Source of the DNA: Kryptolebias marmoratus
Taxonomy: Eukaryota; Chordata; Actinopteri; Cyprinodontiformes; Rivulidae
Direction: 5' to 3'
Assembly (NCBI RefSeq): GCF_001649575.2
Contig: NC_051444.1
Coordinates: 21,161,243-21,225,242, forward strand
Length of the DNA: 64,000 nt
Below are positions 1 to 13,029 of this stretch, one piece after another. Position 1 is the stretch's first letter, and the number at the start of each line of letters is the position of its first letter. The notes under the pieces are model-generated. The model did no database searches. It was given only the letters and a program-made list of their open reading frames with translations, and was not told the origin of the DNA. Made by a program: the position numbers and the translations under genes.

Positions 1-3000
1 GATTAGGTTATAGGAATGATTTAAAGGCCACATATTGGGGATGCATCAAGCTTTGTTTTTCCTGCTCATGTGTGGAAGACACAATGTTAAAGCTGTGCTT
101 AGACAGGCCCACGTCCAAGGACACATTCCATTCTAAAAACATAACATCCTCACTAAATTATAAGTTTTTGCATTGGGGCACGAGATCAGGGCTTTAATTT
201 TACTTTATGTTTAAATTTGAAAGAACGACTGTAAACTATACAGCCAATGAAATAAGATCACTCTCCTTATGTGTTTTGCAAAATGAGTTAACACCAGGCC
301 AGGCTGAGGTCTCCACTTCCTCTATGATAAAATATGGCTCTCATGGGTATTCTTACTACAGTATACTACTCAAAACAGACATAACTCAGCTCTCGAACCA
401 CTAGATATCAAATGCCTCCCAAAGCCATCACCAGCTACTGTAGTGTTACTGGGATAGCTTAGCCTGGTTGTGCTCTTTAACTTAAGAAATCTAATTTTGT
501 GTGTATACACCAAATGTGTTAGCATGCTACAGTGAGAGGGTTTTTCTCTGACTCAGATCGATATGAGCTTTTTGTTGAGGAAATCAAAAAGGGGAGTTTG
601 CCCACAATTTAAAAACTAGGTAAGAGAATTTTAAAAAAGCAGATCAGACAGGGTTTTATATTTGTTTGTTTTAATAGCAGAAAATTATTTTGTATCTTAG
701 TTTCAGCTTCAGTTTAGCTTGAACTGACAGCAGTTTAACTTTGTCTTTTTTTTTTTTTTTTTGTTAAATAAAAGCCTTCTAAAAGTCCTGAATGATTAGG
801 GGGGAAAAAAGTACAAATAATCTAAATTCTTTGGATTTCTGTAGCCAGGAAAGCATGTACTGAAATGTTTTAAAGAAAATGTTAGCATGTTTGATCTGTT
901 AGTGCTTGAAGCATGTGATGGAGATTATTCTCTATCACACTATATGATAGTTTGACATCTGTAAAACGTGACTGAGGTATAGCCATTCTTTTTTTTAGGT
1001 CAATTTCCTGTGATGGCCGTCTTGAATAAGGTTAATTCCAGAAGTTAATCAGTTGTTGATGCGCATCCATTGCATTAACTACTTTTTGAAAGTTTCAATA
1101 AAATTTGTCCTGTGGCGCACGAGATATCTTGCTAACAAAACAACAAGGACACACACAGGCAATTACAGTACATGGTAGCCTGCCTCTCATGGCAGCAGAC
1201 AATACACACAGTATAATTTTTCCCCTCCTAACAAAGCATTTCTAGTTCTAAATGTTTATAGATAAACCTACATGCTGTAAATTATGAAAACACAAACAAC
1301 CTTATCACTTGCAACTTTATGAAGAACCTGTAAAAGGTTCTTAATCTACATTTTGATGTCTCATGAATTGATTGAGTCAATTATGCAAGAAAGTCCCAAT
1401 TCTCTTGTTGAAGCTTTCAACATGTGAGGATTTGTGTATTTATTTATTTTTTTCATAATTGCATTTATTTTAAAATAACATCATTGCATTTGGGGTTTTG
1501 TTGATACAATATAGTATACTCACTAGCAATTATTGGGTTTCCTGATATCCTGATGAACTGCAGAGATATATGTTTTCAGTTTCACAGAAGTCTCCGATAA
1601 AACTAGATGAATTTAACACATTAGGATTTTGATCTACCCTCAGTGTTCTGGGACAGAACATGAAGCACCATAATGTCACAATTATTTGAAATTGCCATCT
1701 TGAAAGTCAGGATTGTGTGTTTCCAAAACACAACCAAACTATTTTTGTTCATCAAAACAGCAACCCTCATTAAAAACAATCCCATGTTATTTAGAAGTGT
1801 CCAATAATATCACTCTACTTGTGTGGCAAAGTTTTATATTAATAAAAAAAAGTTAATTGGTTAAACCATAAACTAATCATAAACAACTCATTAATTCTTA
1901 TCTTGCACTTCAAAGATAAAGGCTACCTAATGATTCCAGCTCTCTTTTTTTTGACTATTCTTTCAAAAAATAATGTTATGTGACTGGCCATTACAGGAAA
2001 ATATAACCTGTAATTATGTTTGAAAAATATGTGAGTTTTAGTGGCTAAATTGAGTTTCTACTTACAAAGTAAATTGAATGCAGCATTAATTTAATCAGGA
2101 AGCAACTGAGCCAGCAGAGAATGACAACGTTTTTTTCACCAGAAAGTGAATTTTTTTAACCCTATCCGGATTATTTACCTAACCCTAACAAACATATATT
2201 ACTGACTGTCATAATGTTATAATATTATATTTCTAAAACAGTTGCCCTGAGTAAACTTTACCTAATATGACATAAAGACCTGTAAATTGTCCGTCAAACT
2301 GCTTTTCCATTTTCTGCCTCCAGGCTTCTAAAAAGGAATTTGTGGTTTGTAAAAAAAAAAAAACAGGAGGAGGAAAAAGCCTCAATATTGTCATATAATA
2401 TGTGCAAAACTTCCTGCTGTCAATGACAGCCATGGTTTAATGGACACCTTGTGGGTCGTATTTGTGGCATAAACAATCAATCTCTAAGGCCAAATGAATT
2501 GGAGGACTTGTGGCTGTGTCCAGACTAGAAACACTAATTTGTTTTAATATTTTTCAGAGGCTGGAGATAGGCACTAGGTCCCCATGATCCAAAAAGGAGA
2601 AGCGGACAAAGAAACTGGATGCATGGATGGATGGATTTTTCAGAGGCTGAGATTCACTTGGGGAACTTACGCTTTACACACAAGGACCGTCTGACTAAAA
2701 TCAGGTGTCCTTGTTGTGAGATATCTTCTTCACAGTCGAACAGTGACTTTAACCTGGATAGTCAATGAAGCATTTGTACCTTTCAGAGAGGAAGAACACT
2801 GGCTACCATCCACAATCCACATAATGAGTCTGGCTTCAGACTTCAGTAACAACCGTGGGACGGACTATCCCAGAACTGAACCATGGTTAGTTCAGCTAAA
2901 AAATCAAGCTAAATCTATTAGGCACACCATCTCACGCACATCCCCAAATTGTGGACAGGGCAGCTTTGTTTTGCCTTGAAAGTTATTGAGAGTTAGAGGG

Positions 3001-3674
3001 TGTGAAATTGCCCTCTGAGTGATGTCATTGAAAGACACTGAACCCTTGTTGTGATAATTAGAGCTCAATGAAATGATGAGCTGTAAAAAAAAAAGAAAAA
3101 GAAAAAGAGAATAACAATGGCTATAAGCCTAAATGAGGGACACTGTTAGGAAGCACATATTCCTACTAGTGAAAAGCTTTCTTTATTTGGGTTTGTGTCA
3201 ATTTGAAGAAAATGCGTGCCAATCCAAGAGCTGATAAAACTGTACAGGGGATTACATTTTGAGGACAAAACAAGATTAATATTTAGGTGACAATTGCAGT
3301 TTGTATTACTGTTCCACTTGGACTGCTGAATTTTATGGAACTACTTAACTTTAGGCCATATTGATGTTAAGATTGAAAAACTGAATAAATGGTCTTTCCT
3401 GCTTCACTGTTTTTTTCTCTTCAGTTATAATGATTCCAGTTTTCTCGTTTGCAATATTTGAAATTGATTAATCTGCATAATATTCATCATATAACAAAGA
3501 GAGTGACTCCAATATGTGATTAGGCCAATATTCATGCATCAATATGTCAATCTAACCCCCAGAAGAAATGTCAGAACAAGTAGCAAAGTAAATTTTGCAT
3601 GAAGTACAATAAATGTTTAATTGGTGAAGAAAAGTGATCTGAGCCTGTGTGAGAGAAGTGATAGATGAACTGAC
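1..3674 (-). other. znf536: 5' part of the next znf536 intron
   Basis: This follows the donor of the 159-nt exon. No reading frame here resembles the expected ninth finger or the C-terminal region, so the next exon lies beyond the left edge. The DNA is AT-rich and holds a truncated retroposon near 2.6 kb. An A-rich run at about 3085-3110 is simple sequence. Nothing else was recognised. Confidence 0.85.
2549..2649 (+). mobile_element. 5'-truncated short retroposon (71 bp, 2564-2634) with target-site duplications
   Basis: The sequence GAGATAGGCACTAGG through GATGGATGG is the 3' end of the same repeat family seen at 32.5 and 55.8-56.5 kb. It is flanked by perfect 15-bp direct repeats, ATTTTTCAGAGGCTG, at 2549-2563 and 2635-2649. 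A 5' truncation, a tetranucleotide tail and a 15-bp duplication are hallmarks of target-primed reverse transcription. Confidence 0.85.
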
Positions 3675-3675
3675 C
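3669..3675 (-). other. znf536: 5' splice site after the 159-nt exon
   Basis: The minus strand reads ACAG|GTCAGT. The GT is at 3673-3674 and the last exonic base is 3675. It interrupts a Gly codon inside the TGEKP-type linker between fingers 8 and 9. Confidence 0.88.
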
Positions 3676-3833
3676 TGTGTGTATCCGCAGATGGACTTTG
3701 AGATGATGGGAGGTGCGGAAGGACTTGCCACAGTAGGGGCAGTCTTTGGAAGACGAGCCCAGACACCGCTCACGAACCTGGGATGGTGGCGGCTGAATGT
3801 TCGCAGCTGACTTCCCCACGTCCTCCCCAACAT
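3675..3833 (-). CDS. znf536: znf536 second coding exon (residues 764-816), zinc finger 8
   Basis: This 159-nt exon continues the gene after a 32.7 kb intron. The first base of codon 764 comes from the upstream exon; joined to AT it reads Asp, giving [12 protein letters not shown], which fits the family at this point. It holds ZF8 (Cys795, Cys798, His811, His815; [18 protein letters not shown]) and ends after Thr816 with the first base of a Gly codon. The intron therefore cuts the TGEKP linker that should lead into ZF9. The acceptor is TTTGCTCCAG|ATG and the donor ACAG|GTCAGT on the minus strand. Both boundaries are phase 1, so the exon is symmetric and could be skipped in frame. The remaining exon(s) are left of the window, so the gene is incomplete here by position and not broken. 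Reading past the donor gives non-homologous residues. Confidence 0.93.
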
Positions 3834-3856
3834 CTGGAGCAAACACAGAGACAACA
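3834..3856 (-). other. znf536: 3' splice site of the 159-nt exon
   Basis: The minus strand reads a pyrimidine-rich run, TCTCTGTGTTTGCTCCAG, directly before the exon. The AG is at 3834-3835. Use of this site restores the family reading frame exactly when joined to the upstream donor. Confidence 0.9.
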
Positions 3857-5590
3857 CAAGGAGGGAGGGACAAATGGAAGGTGTGTTGAGTGCCACTTCA
3901 AACCAGCCCTTCACACATCACAACACAGTTCTTTTTTTCTCTTTGTCGGCTGTCTGTCTGTCATTGTCCTTCCTTTTTCGTGCTCGATGTGCAAATGCTG
4001 TACAAACACATCAAAGGAGTTCACGGGCCGAGCTATTTTTCTCCCTGACAGAACGCTGACAGTTCATAAGCTTTTCAGTTTCTTTGGAAACACAGTGGCT
4101 AAGAGATACACCCCCCGTTAACTCAAGCACACACACACAGACACACACCCTCAACACTACCACCACCTCTTCTTTTCTTTTCGTATGTTTCCCTTGTTTT
4201 TATATTCCTTGCTATCATTATCATTCCTATTAAGCATATGCTGGATAGCAGAGAAAATTAAAAATGCAAAATAAGACAAGCAGAAAGAGAGAGGAAAAAA
4301 AAATGAGAGAAAGAGATTTGGCTTTGTCAGCATCGCAGGATATCCTTACATCTCTTCCTGCGACCTAATTTTGACAGGTAGCTGTCAGAGATATGATAGG
4401 GTGATAACAGCTTTGACCCAGCCCTCCGCCACTTCCTCAGCATGCCAAAAAAAAACGATGATGCACAGTTTAGTGCAACGGCAGTCTGTTATCAACACAA
4501 TCAGCCTCTGAATAGGAATCTAAAGATGAGTGACGACAACCTGGGAATGTGTTGACAGCAGCATAATCTGAGGTGAGGGTGTCATCGTCAGATTGTACAC
4601 ACTGGCCTTGTTGTACAGATAGTCAAGAGCCTGTGATGTGCAGCATTTAAAGGGCTGAGAAACACAGCTAGGTTAAAAACATAAAGAAAAAAAAAACAAC
4701 TGAAAGAAACAATAAAATAACATGCAAAATAACATTGACATGTTTGAAATATCAGAAATGTAAAATTAGAAATATGTGTACAAGGTGTTGGATGGATGTC
4801 ACCATCCATGCAGCAAAGAGTTGTCAAAAAAAAGAACTTATTTCATTTAAAAAGTATAACTTTTTTTCTGTGGCTCTTTTAAAAGTATTATTTGTTGGAC
4901 AGTCATTATTCCTGCAAGATACAGTCATCAGATGTGCACATTGCTAAGCAGCAAGAAGCTAAACTTTGTGCACATGAACAACTTTCAGCCAGTGCTAAGC
5001 CTTTTAGTATGTATGTGACCCACTGAGCACATACTGTATATGGTACTATAAGAATGTTATTTATTTTCTAATGTGGTAGATGATTTGGTGCACACATAGA
5101 AAAAAAAAGAACAAAGCAAGCAAGAAGAAAAAAATAAATAAATAAAAATCGAGCAGCCCAGTTAAGAAACAATGAGGAGCATTTTTTAACAGTCGCCTAA
5201 TCTTTTCTTTTCTCTGGCTCCCCCCATCTTTTTCCACACTCCTTTATCGCAGAGCCAAATAAGGTTTACAGAATAGAAAGGCCAAAGTCAGCTCTTCCAT
5301 CCTGACACTAAACACACAACTCCCTCCGGTCAGGCCGCTGTCACGCTGGAGGCCATTTAACCCAACTGAAAGTTAAATGTGTAACAATAGACAGATATGA
5401 AATACCAGCTGCTTCTGCTCGGGCTCAGTGTGGTTTGATTGTGTTTTCAGTCCAATGAAGAACTGGTTTTAAAAGCATTTATTGAACTATAAAACTTAGT
5501 TTAAATCATATAAGGGTGGGAAGTCAGCATAGTTTGTTATTTTCATGTTTATAGAAACAGGAACTGAGAACTGGCTGTCCAAGATCTCTG

Positions 5591-6231
5591 TTAAAGGAAT
5601 GTTTTGGCCATTTTCAAATTATGTTTTCTGAAAAGTAATGACCAAGTAATATCTTGTGAATAGCCTTCTGAGTGACCTCAATTTTACAAAACAGAGTTTA
5701 CTTCTTATAGTACTGACAAGCAAATGGCTTGTCTAAACACAGCTAAGACAAAAGTGAATTGCTGCCATTTTAGAACAGCTTCAGTCTACAAAAGCTCATA
5801 ATTGTTAATGCAAATGCAGTTTTATAAACTTACAAACATTTTTGCACAAAACCCTAATCTACATAGAATATTGTGGTGATTTGCAAGCACAAACAGCAGC
5901 AGGAGACGGTAGCACTTCTACTGCATTGTGAGGACACTCAGCAGAAATTTCATGTTTTTTTGTTGACATATTTCTGTTATGCAACAATGACACTGGTGTA
6001 AATTTTAGGATAATAGCATTTGCATGTATTGCTATGTCATTTTTTAAGGTCAAAGTTGTTTTAAGATGGCAGCGATCCACTTTGCTTTTGGCCCCACTTG
6101 AATTAGTCTTTAGCTTGTTAATCCGTCAAACTTAAACTCAAGTTCATAGTACTAGCTTCAAAAATAATGTAACAATTGTTCATACCTTTTACACAGAACT
6201 CTACTTCAAAGTGGCCAAAACATCCCTTTAA
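5591..6231. mobile_element. TTAA-flanked non-autonomous DNA transposon (MITE-like)
   Basis: The left end reads TTAAAGGAATGTTTTGGCCA. The reverse complement of the right end reads TTAAAGGGATGTTTTGGCCA. The inverted repeat continues with mismatches for at least four more bases. TTAA at both ends fits the target duplication of piggyBac- or Kolobok-type elements. The 0.6 kb interior encodes no transposase. Family assignment is not certain. Confidence 0.8.
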
Positions 6232-8817
6232 AAACATAGTTATGCAAAGAGGTGATAAACTGAAAAACAAAACATTGAATGGTTTCACTGCGTCTACCTA
6301 AATTCAGTTAAAAAAAACAAAATTCTATTTCGGTGACATTTCAGTTATACTTCACACAAAATGTATGTAAAATATCCAACATCTTTCAGAATGATGCTAT
6401 TGTCAGAACCACATGAACACATCGCCCAGCTAATATTTGGCTTCATCATTTGTATTCATTCTAAACTTGGCCTGCAAGGAGAAAATAATTAAATAAAAAA
6501 ACAAATTCCCTCAGTGCCTGATCCAGGACTTCACCATACTGTAGCCATAGCCGCCTCCACATAAACATATTTTGAGTGGTCTACTGTACAGATCCTGTTT
6601 TGGCAACGATTCCCAGCATCATGTAACAGACACTGGCCCACCTGCCCACCCCAGATGGGGTTTAAAATTAAAAAATCCAAAACACAGATTAGAAGCAGGA
6701 CAAACAGTAAAACACACACACACATACACGCACACCCCCACAAACACACATACACATTTCTCTTGCTCTGTCACAAACACACAGACAGACATGTCCTTGT
6801 GTGTCAGGGTTAATAGTGCTCCTGTAAGAGGAAGACACACTACTGAGAGGATGAGAGTGTGCTCTCCTGGCATATAACAGCCCTTCAATAATAAATGGGC
6901 TTCACACATTACCAGACACACACACACACACAGACACACAGAGCATACGCAAGGAAAAGTAAAACACAACTTTGGGTTTGCTTCCTTCCCATGAGTGTGT
7001 CAGTATGTATGAAAACGTGCACACCGAGCTGATCATTCCTTGGCACTAAGGTGGGCGTCCAGCATGCATGTCTTTAATCAGTTGACTGATCCGTAGCTTT
7101 AACGCGGCTGTTCCAATTACTGTAAAAGTCATCCTGCTCCTTATAACCACAAATATTGACACTTTATTGCACAACACATTTATGACATTTTGAAGGTCAC
7201 ACTGTATATCAGGCATCATCGTTCACAGCGGGGTTTGTGATGTGGGGAGAGAGTCTCGAGTCGCCTGTTGACACCCAGCTGTAACCATCCTCTGAGTATT
7301 GATGTTCACTCCCTTTATTCTCTTTTATTTATGCAAAGAATTACTGTGGGGGAGACATGTTATTTAAGGGATTGTCACAGGTGAGTTGTTGGCTTTTTTG
7401 AAACTGCAAATGCTACTTTATCTCTGAACTTTTCACAATTACAAATATAAGAACTTCACACTGTCTTTCCTGGCATTTCAGTAGGTGGAATTGCAAAAAA
7501 ATTAGTTGAAAAAGTGGCAAAAGAGTATCATTAAGAATGAAAGAAAGAAAAGAAACATGAACCGCTAATAAAGCTATCAAGTATTAACATGTTAAATATA
7601 AAATCAATCAAAAGTGGAAAGAAAAACAAAACAAAAAGAAATTAGATTTTTTTTTTATTACTTCAAAGATTCTGAAATTTAACCTTTTTGTATTCATAAG
7701 TTCTTGCTTAGCTACATTTCTTGTAAAAGACAAACCTTCCTCCTATACTGATGTATATTCATGCCACCCTAAGACCATGCTTTTAACATTAATTCACTAA
7801 AGATCAAATTTGATATCATAAATAGAATCACTACACAATATTTTTTATGAAAAATTGAACCCAGCTCTCTCTTAAAACTTAAACACCCAAGCAGTTTTTG
7901 TCATTGTTTATGAAACCTTCTCTTTGCGCTATCCCAGAAAAAAAAAAAAAAAAGAAAGAAACATGACAAACGCAAAACTGTGAATGTGCTAGTACAAGAG
8001 TATCACAGAGAGGGGGAAAAAAATACATGTATAATTCAGCTGTATCTGATCTGAGACCAGCTCCTCTCCCCTCTGCCTTTACTGGTGTCACGGCGGCGTA
8101 ATGGAACATGCCAGAACAAAGGCTCTGAGATCAGTTTGGAGCAGAGTTGAGCAGGCCATCTGGGAGGCAGGCTGAGTATCAGTCACTCTGCCTGCTGTCT
8201 GCTGCACTCACACTCATGTACGCACACTTCCCCTCTGACTAACTGTGCCGCTACAGTGCAAATGCGAGTCTGAGTGTGTGCGGGTACGACACCTCACTCC
8301 CTTCTGACCGCACGTCACCAGGATCTCGGCTGCACCGCCATCGTGGGGATTTGCCACCGAGGCAGCCTCGACGACTGACTGACAAATTTATAAATCAATG
8401 TGGATCTTCACGTGTGTCAGTGTTCGTGTGGCATGCTGCTTACTACTTTCTAGCGGCCACACCCAGTTCCCATTAACAGAAAAAAAAATCAACAATAAAA
8501 ACAACCAGCTGAGCCAAAGACTGTGTGTGAATACATGGTGCCAGGGGTGCAGGTCGGTTGGTGGTGGGTATGATGGGGAGATGCCAGTTCTTTAATGGTG
8601 CTCTTTCAATCACACTTTGCACTCTAAACGCTCTGTGGTTTTGATTAGCATGATATCACTTTCAGGAAATAAAACAAGGGGGTAAAAAGCACATCAGTCA
8701 TAAAAACACAAGATGTTTTTGCTTTTTGCTTGGCCATTATTCTAATGTGTCACGTGGCTCCTGTCGAAGCCCATCGCCTCTCCCTGTAGCCAAATAAGTG
8801 ATTGGGGGAGAGGACGA

Positions 8818-8836
8818 GTGTGTGTGTGTGTGTGTG
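8818..8836. repeat. (GT)n microsatellite
   Basis: A short uninterrupted GT run followed by a purine-rich stretch to about 8935. Confidence 0.85.
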
Positions 8837-11137
8837 AGTGAGTGGGGTGGAGGGGTGGCGGAAACATTTTGAAAAGGGGAAAGATATTAAGAGAGATTGG
8901 GTGAGAGGGAGGGTGGCAGGGGAGAGAGAAAGAGTAAAACGTGATGACATCATTTGAAAGGCATTAGGCTTTAAAAATGCGCCCGGGGGGACTTGATTTC
9001 CTTACACCAGAGCAACACAACACCATCCGGCCTGATGCTTGTTCCCTCTTTCTCTCTCTCACACATACACACACCTCCCAGCACCCCCATGCCTTCATTC
9101 TTTTTTTTTTTTTTTTGATTTGGACCGATGCCATCTTTGTGAGCGTCTGGTTCATGCGAGTTAATCAATTTGAGGTTTAGTTACACTGCTGATGCTTGCA
9201 TTCCAGCCACTGCTAGAACGTAATCTGAACTTGCAGAATTTATTAACCAAACACCAATTATCATTAAACACCACTGCATTATCCCCCTCCTTTTACTACC
9301 TGACAAGGACTACTAAATGAAATTTTAGATTAAAGTTATTCGACTTGTGATTTATGGGCATTGAGAAAATTCTAATGCGAGGCTCTTTTAATGTGCAGAT
9401 GGTCTGCGCTTTTTTCTTTTATTATTATTTATTTATCTTATTTTATTTCCTCCATGGGAATACACCGGGGATTAGAGAAGTCTCTGAGGTATTACAGCAA
9501 CCAGGTCTAGACTAAGAAGAACACAAGGAAGAAAGAAGAGGGGGGACCACAAAAGAGCATTTGTGCTCTAAATTTTGCATCTCTTCACCTCACACATGTT
9601 GTTTCACCACTGACCCTGCTGAGCAGCAGAAATGAGACCAACTAATGTGCGAGAGCCAAAAAATAATGGTAGAAACTAAAAATAAAGAGAGCGCGAGTTT
9701 TTGTTTACCCCTGCAATGTTTGTGAGATTAAAACAGCAGCAGAATGTGTTACATATAAGGCGGTGGGGTAAACAGGGGCACCAGATGTTCTTTGATGTTA
9801 ATAATGGCATTTATTATTAATATTAATTAGACCGCATTCAGCAATACATTTGGGCCATTTCCAAGTCAATTAAGCAAAATGGCATTCGGGAGATGTTGAA
9901 ACGACATTTTAAGGCAGGTGTTCAGCGGTCCCCTAATAAAACATTTTTTCAGCTACTGAAAAAAAAAAAAAAAACACATTTTGAGGCTGATTTTATTTAT
10001 TTTCTCTTTGTTTACGCTTCCGCAGTATTTTTCTCTTCTCTGGTGACTGCTACACTTGCAGCTGTATCTCAAAAACGACATATTGAGGATCGTTTTTACA
10101 TTCAGAATGCATTACCTAATTAAAATGTACAGTATTGGATAATTCTGATAATGCACACATGCTGTGTCCACACCCAGGCGAATACAGTGACAGACACTGA
10201 AAGGATGGCGAAGGGGGTTTAATCCGCAGATGAAGCTTTGATCATGAATATCATGAAGATGGCAAAAGAATTTTATTCACTGTTTCAAATTTAGACAAAA
10301 TGAAACAATTCACCTCTCACCTTTTTTCCTAGTCAGTGGGGTTTAATCTGTAAAGTTAAGAAAACCTCAACACTGTGATACCGGGACACAAGGTGCATAG
10401 TTTTGGTAATACTAGTAGACGCCAGTTTCACCAAATCTAATTAGACAACACAAGCCAGAGGCCTCACACCAGGGGGTGTCTTTTCTATACAATCAAAAAT
10501 AATCCTTGGTTAGAAGGGTAAAAAACACACCAATTCTAAAGCTCTTTTCAGTTTAATCTAGACCTCTGAATAGGGTCCTGCCACACCTCTCAGACTGTGT
10601 GTGTTTATGCCGGTGTGTGCGCTCAGCCCTGCATTTGGCAGCAGGCCCTCTTTTTTTTTCAAAGCTGGTAGAGGCAGCAGCCTTACAATGGTACATTAAC
10701 AATCTGTGCGTTCATTTATCAGTGCGTGCGATTTGGACTCTCCGTTCATGGCGCACTGCACTTTTCATGGCTGAAAATTAATGAACAAGCCTCCCCTCGC
10801 AACAAACATGCACCTGTGCTGCAGAGATGCTAATCACAAACATTTATATTTATTAGTGAACACCCGCACTAAGACTGGAGTTGTGGAGGAGAAAAAGAAA
10901 GAGAGAGGATGAGAAAACAACGGAGGGGTGAGGGTTCTCTTTTTTTGACGTGTGTAATAAAGGGGAAGTGCTCATGAAAAATTGTGTTAAAGCTGTTTGT
11001 TTGAAGCACCTTTCCTTTGAATGAAAGTGGGATACAGAAGCACATTTATTCCAAACACTTTCAAAACCCGTAAGATAGAAATTTGATTTCTGGGGTCTAG
11101 AACCTGGAAGATTTCAAAGTGGGCTTTTTTGAGGCTG

Positions 11138-11138
11138 T

Positions 11139-11177
<39 letters not shown>

Positions 11178-11180
11178 TTT
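11138..11180. repeat. (TTTA)n microsatellite
   Basis: About eleven nearly perfect TTTA units in the long intron. Confidence 0.95.
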
Positions 11181-12579
11181 GCCACTTCTTTTTTTCCACC
11201 CACCGTTTCACCACCACCCCCCGACCGACAGAAGGTGGCTCTCTCCCTCAGTAAAGGCTATGCCTCTGCCCAGATAGGAGAAGAGGAATGGTGCCATAAG
11301 TTTCTCCCTGGCACTGGCCCACCTTTGTTTTCCCCCCCTACTCAAGTCTGTTTCAGGCTTCAAAGAGCATTGGAAAAAGACATACACACACACTCAGAGA
11401 TGCACATCCACGCTCATACAAATGTCTGAGGGAGCACTGATGTCTCACTAACTTTATCATTCTAGCAGGGTGATCATAGCCCCGTTGAGAGGCTGTGGAT
11501 GATGCTTGAGGGTCTGTGAGTGTTTGAGTGCCTGTGTGTATTTATGTGTGTGTGTGTATGTGCGTGTGTGTCCTGTCCACCACAATTTGAATGTATGCAT
11601 GAGAGCACAAAAGGCAGATGGGGACAGAGGTAGGTGTCTTTTAGGACATGAAGACAAAAGCAATTACTAATGTGTTTGTCTCTTTTATGCACACACACAT
11701 TTGTGTGTGTGTGTCTCTGTGTGTGTAATGCTATAATAATCAGGGTGTATATTCATCATGTCCCCTCTCAGTCTGTGTTGGCAGGAAGTGGTGTGGTTAC
11801 CATTAGTGAAGGATGACTAGGTTGCTGCCTCACTTACCAGGATACAGCTGGATTTCTCTTGGTAGAGCAGCACTGAAAAAAGGAGTTAAAATGTATTGAA
11901 AATTAAAAAAAAAGTTAAATGAGAGATATGAAAAGGAGAAGAATGAAATGTAAGATAGAAGGGGCATTGCTTTAGAGTTAAAAAAAATCAAAGAAAAAAG
12001 TTGATAGAACAAGATGTTAGAATTATTATAGAATAGGTATTAAAAAGCTATAGTATAAACACACACACGATGGGAAAAACAGAAGTTCTACATAGACTAC
12101 ATGTGCAGTGTAGACCGCTACCTAAGTATGACAACTACCCTGTTGCACTGTCTCTTTAACTCTGAATAAAGTAGAACTCCTTCCTAAGCCACCATTGATT
12201 TCCTATTCATTCCTGAGCATGCTAAATCAACAGCAAGCACAATAGGCCAATCATCAAACTCTGCTTCAGTACCACCACTTCTATCCCACCCTCAATCCAT
12301 CTGGCACTGGTCAGAGTTTATACTGTACATGGCATCAATGCTCTGCACACCACAGCCATTAGTGGTGTTACTCTCCATCAATGAAAATGAATCAATTAGG
12401 CCTCATTAAGGATGCATATTAAGGTGGAGTAATTATCTGGTGAGGGATGTAGCTACAGTGATCGATAGCTCGGGAGCATAAATGCACACTTAAAGACATA
12501 TATTACCACAAGGGATGAACACTTTTTAACAAGGTCTCTTTGGAAAGGGAATTCCACGGTGGGTAAATCTGTGCATGCA

Positions 12580-12584
<5 letters not shown>

Positions 12585-12621
<37 letters not shown>

Positions 12622-12639
12622 GTGTGTGTGTGCGTGTGT
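12585..12639. repeat. (TC)n-(TG)n compound microsatellite
   Basis: A long TC run followed by TG repeats with one interruption. Confidence 0.95.
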
Positions 12640-13029
12640 CTTGGCGGGGGTATGTGCATATGTGTGTGTGTTTGAGTTAGAAAGGCTGCAGCCTGGTTTG
12701 ACAGTAAATCCAAACACCAAGGACATGTCCTGTCTTTCCTTTCTATGAGCTTGCCCAGTGTCTCAGAAAATGAAATAAAAAGATTTATATAGTAGCTGCA
12801 AACACCCCACACTAGTGTGTATGTCTCAGACTCAGAGACTTCAAGGAATGCTCCTGTTAGGTGTGCAAAAGCTCTACACCATCCTTGTAGTCAAGTACAT
12901 CAGGGCTATGATGTTGGTTTTTAAATTCATTGTGCCACTTTTTTCACAAGTCTTTATATCTGATTAAACACAGAGATCATAGTAAAACTGGTAAGGCCAC
13001 CTTCCCATTGGAAGACAATCCAGCTACAA

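Larger units (their letters stand above)
6232..13029. other. Gene-free intron stretch
   Basis: AT-rich intronic DNA with imperfect CA runs (6710-6780, 6917-6935), GT and TTTA microsatellites and poly-A/T tracts. A CpG-richer patch lies at 8240-8380. A non-repetitive ATTAAT-rich patch at about 9810-9910 may be regulatory. No gene was recognised. Confidence 0.6.

Noticed and set aside
3552..3914. 120-codon minus-strand frame overlapping exon 2 in another frame
   Set aside because: It has no family resemblance; the znf536 frame with intact finger and splice sites explains the region.
8276..8476. Arg-rich 66-codon frame in a CpG-richer patch
   Set aside because: No domain, no splice context; more likely non-coding.
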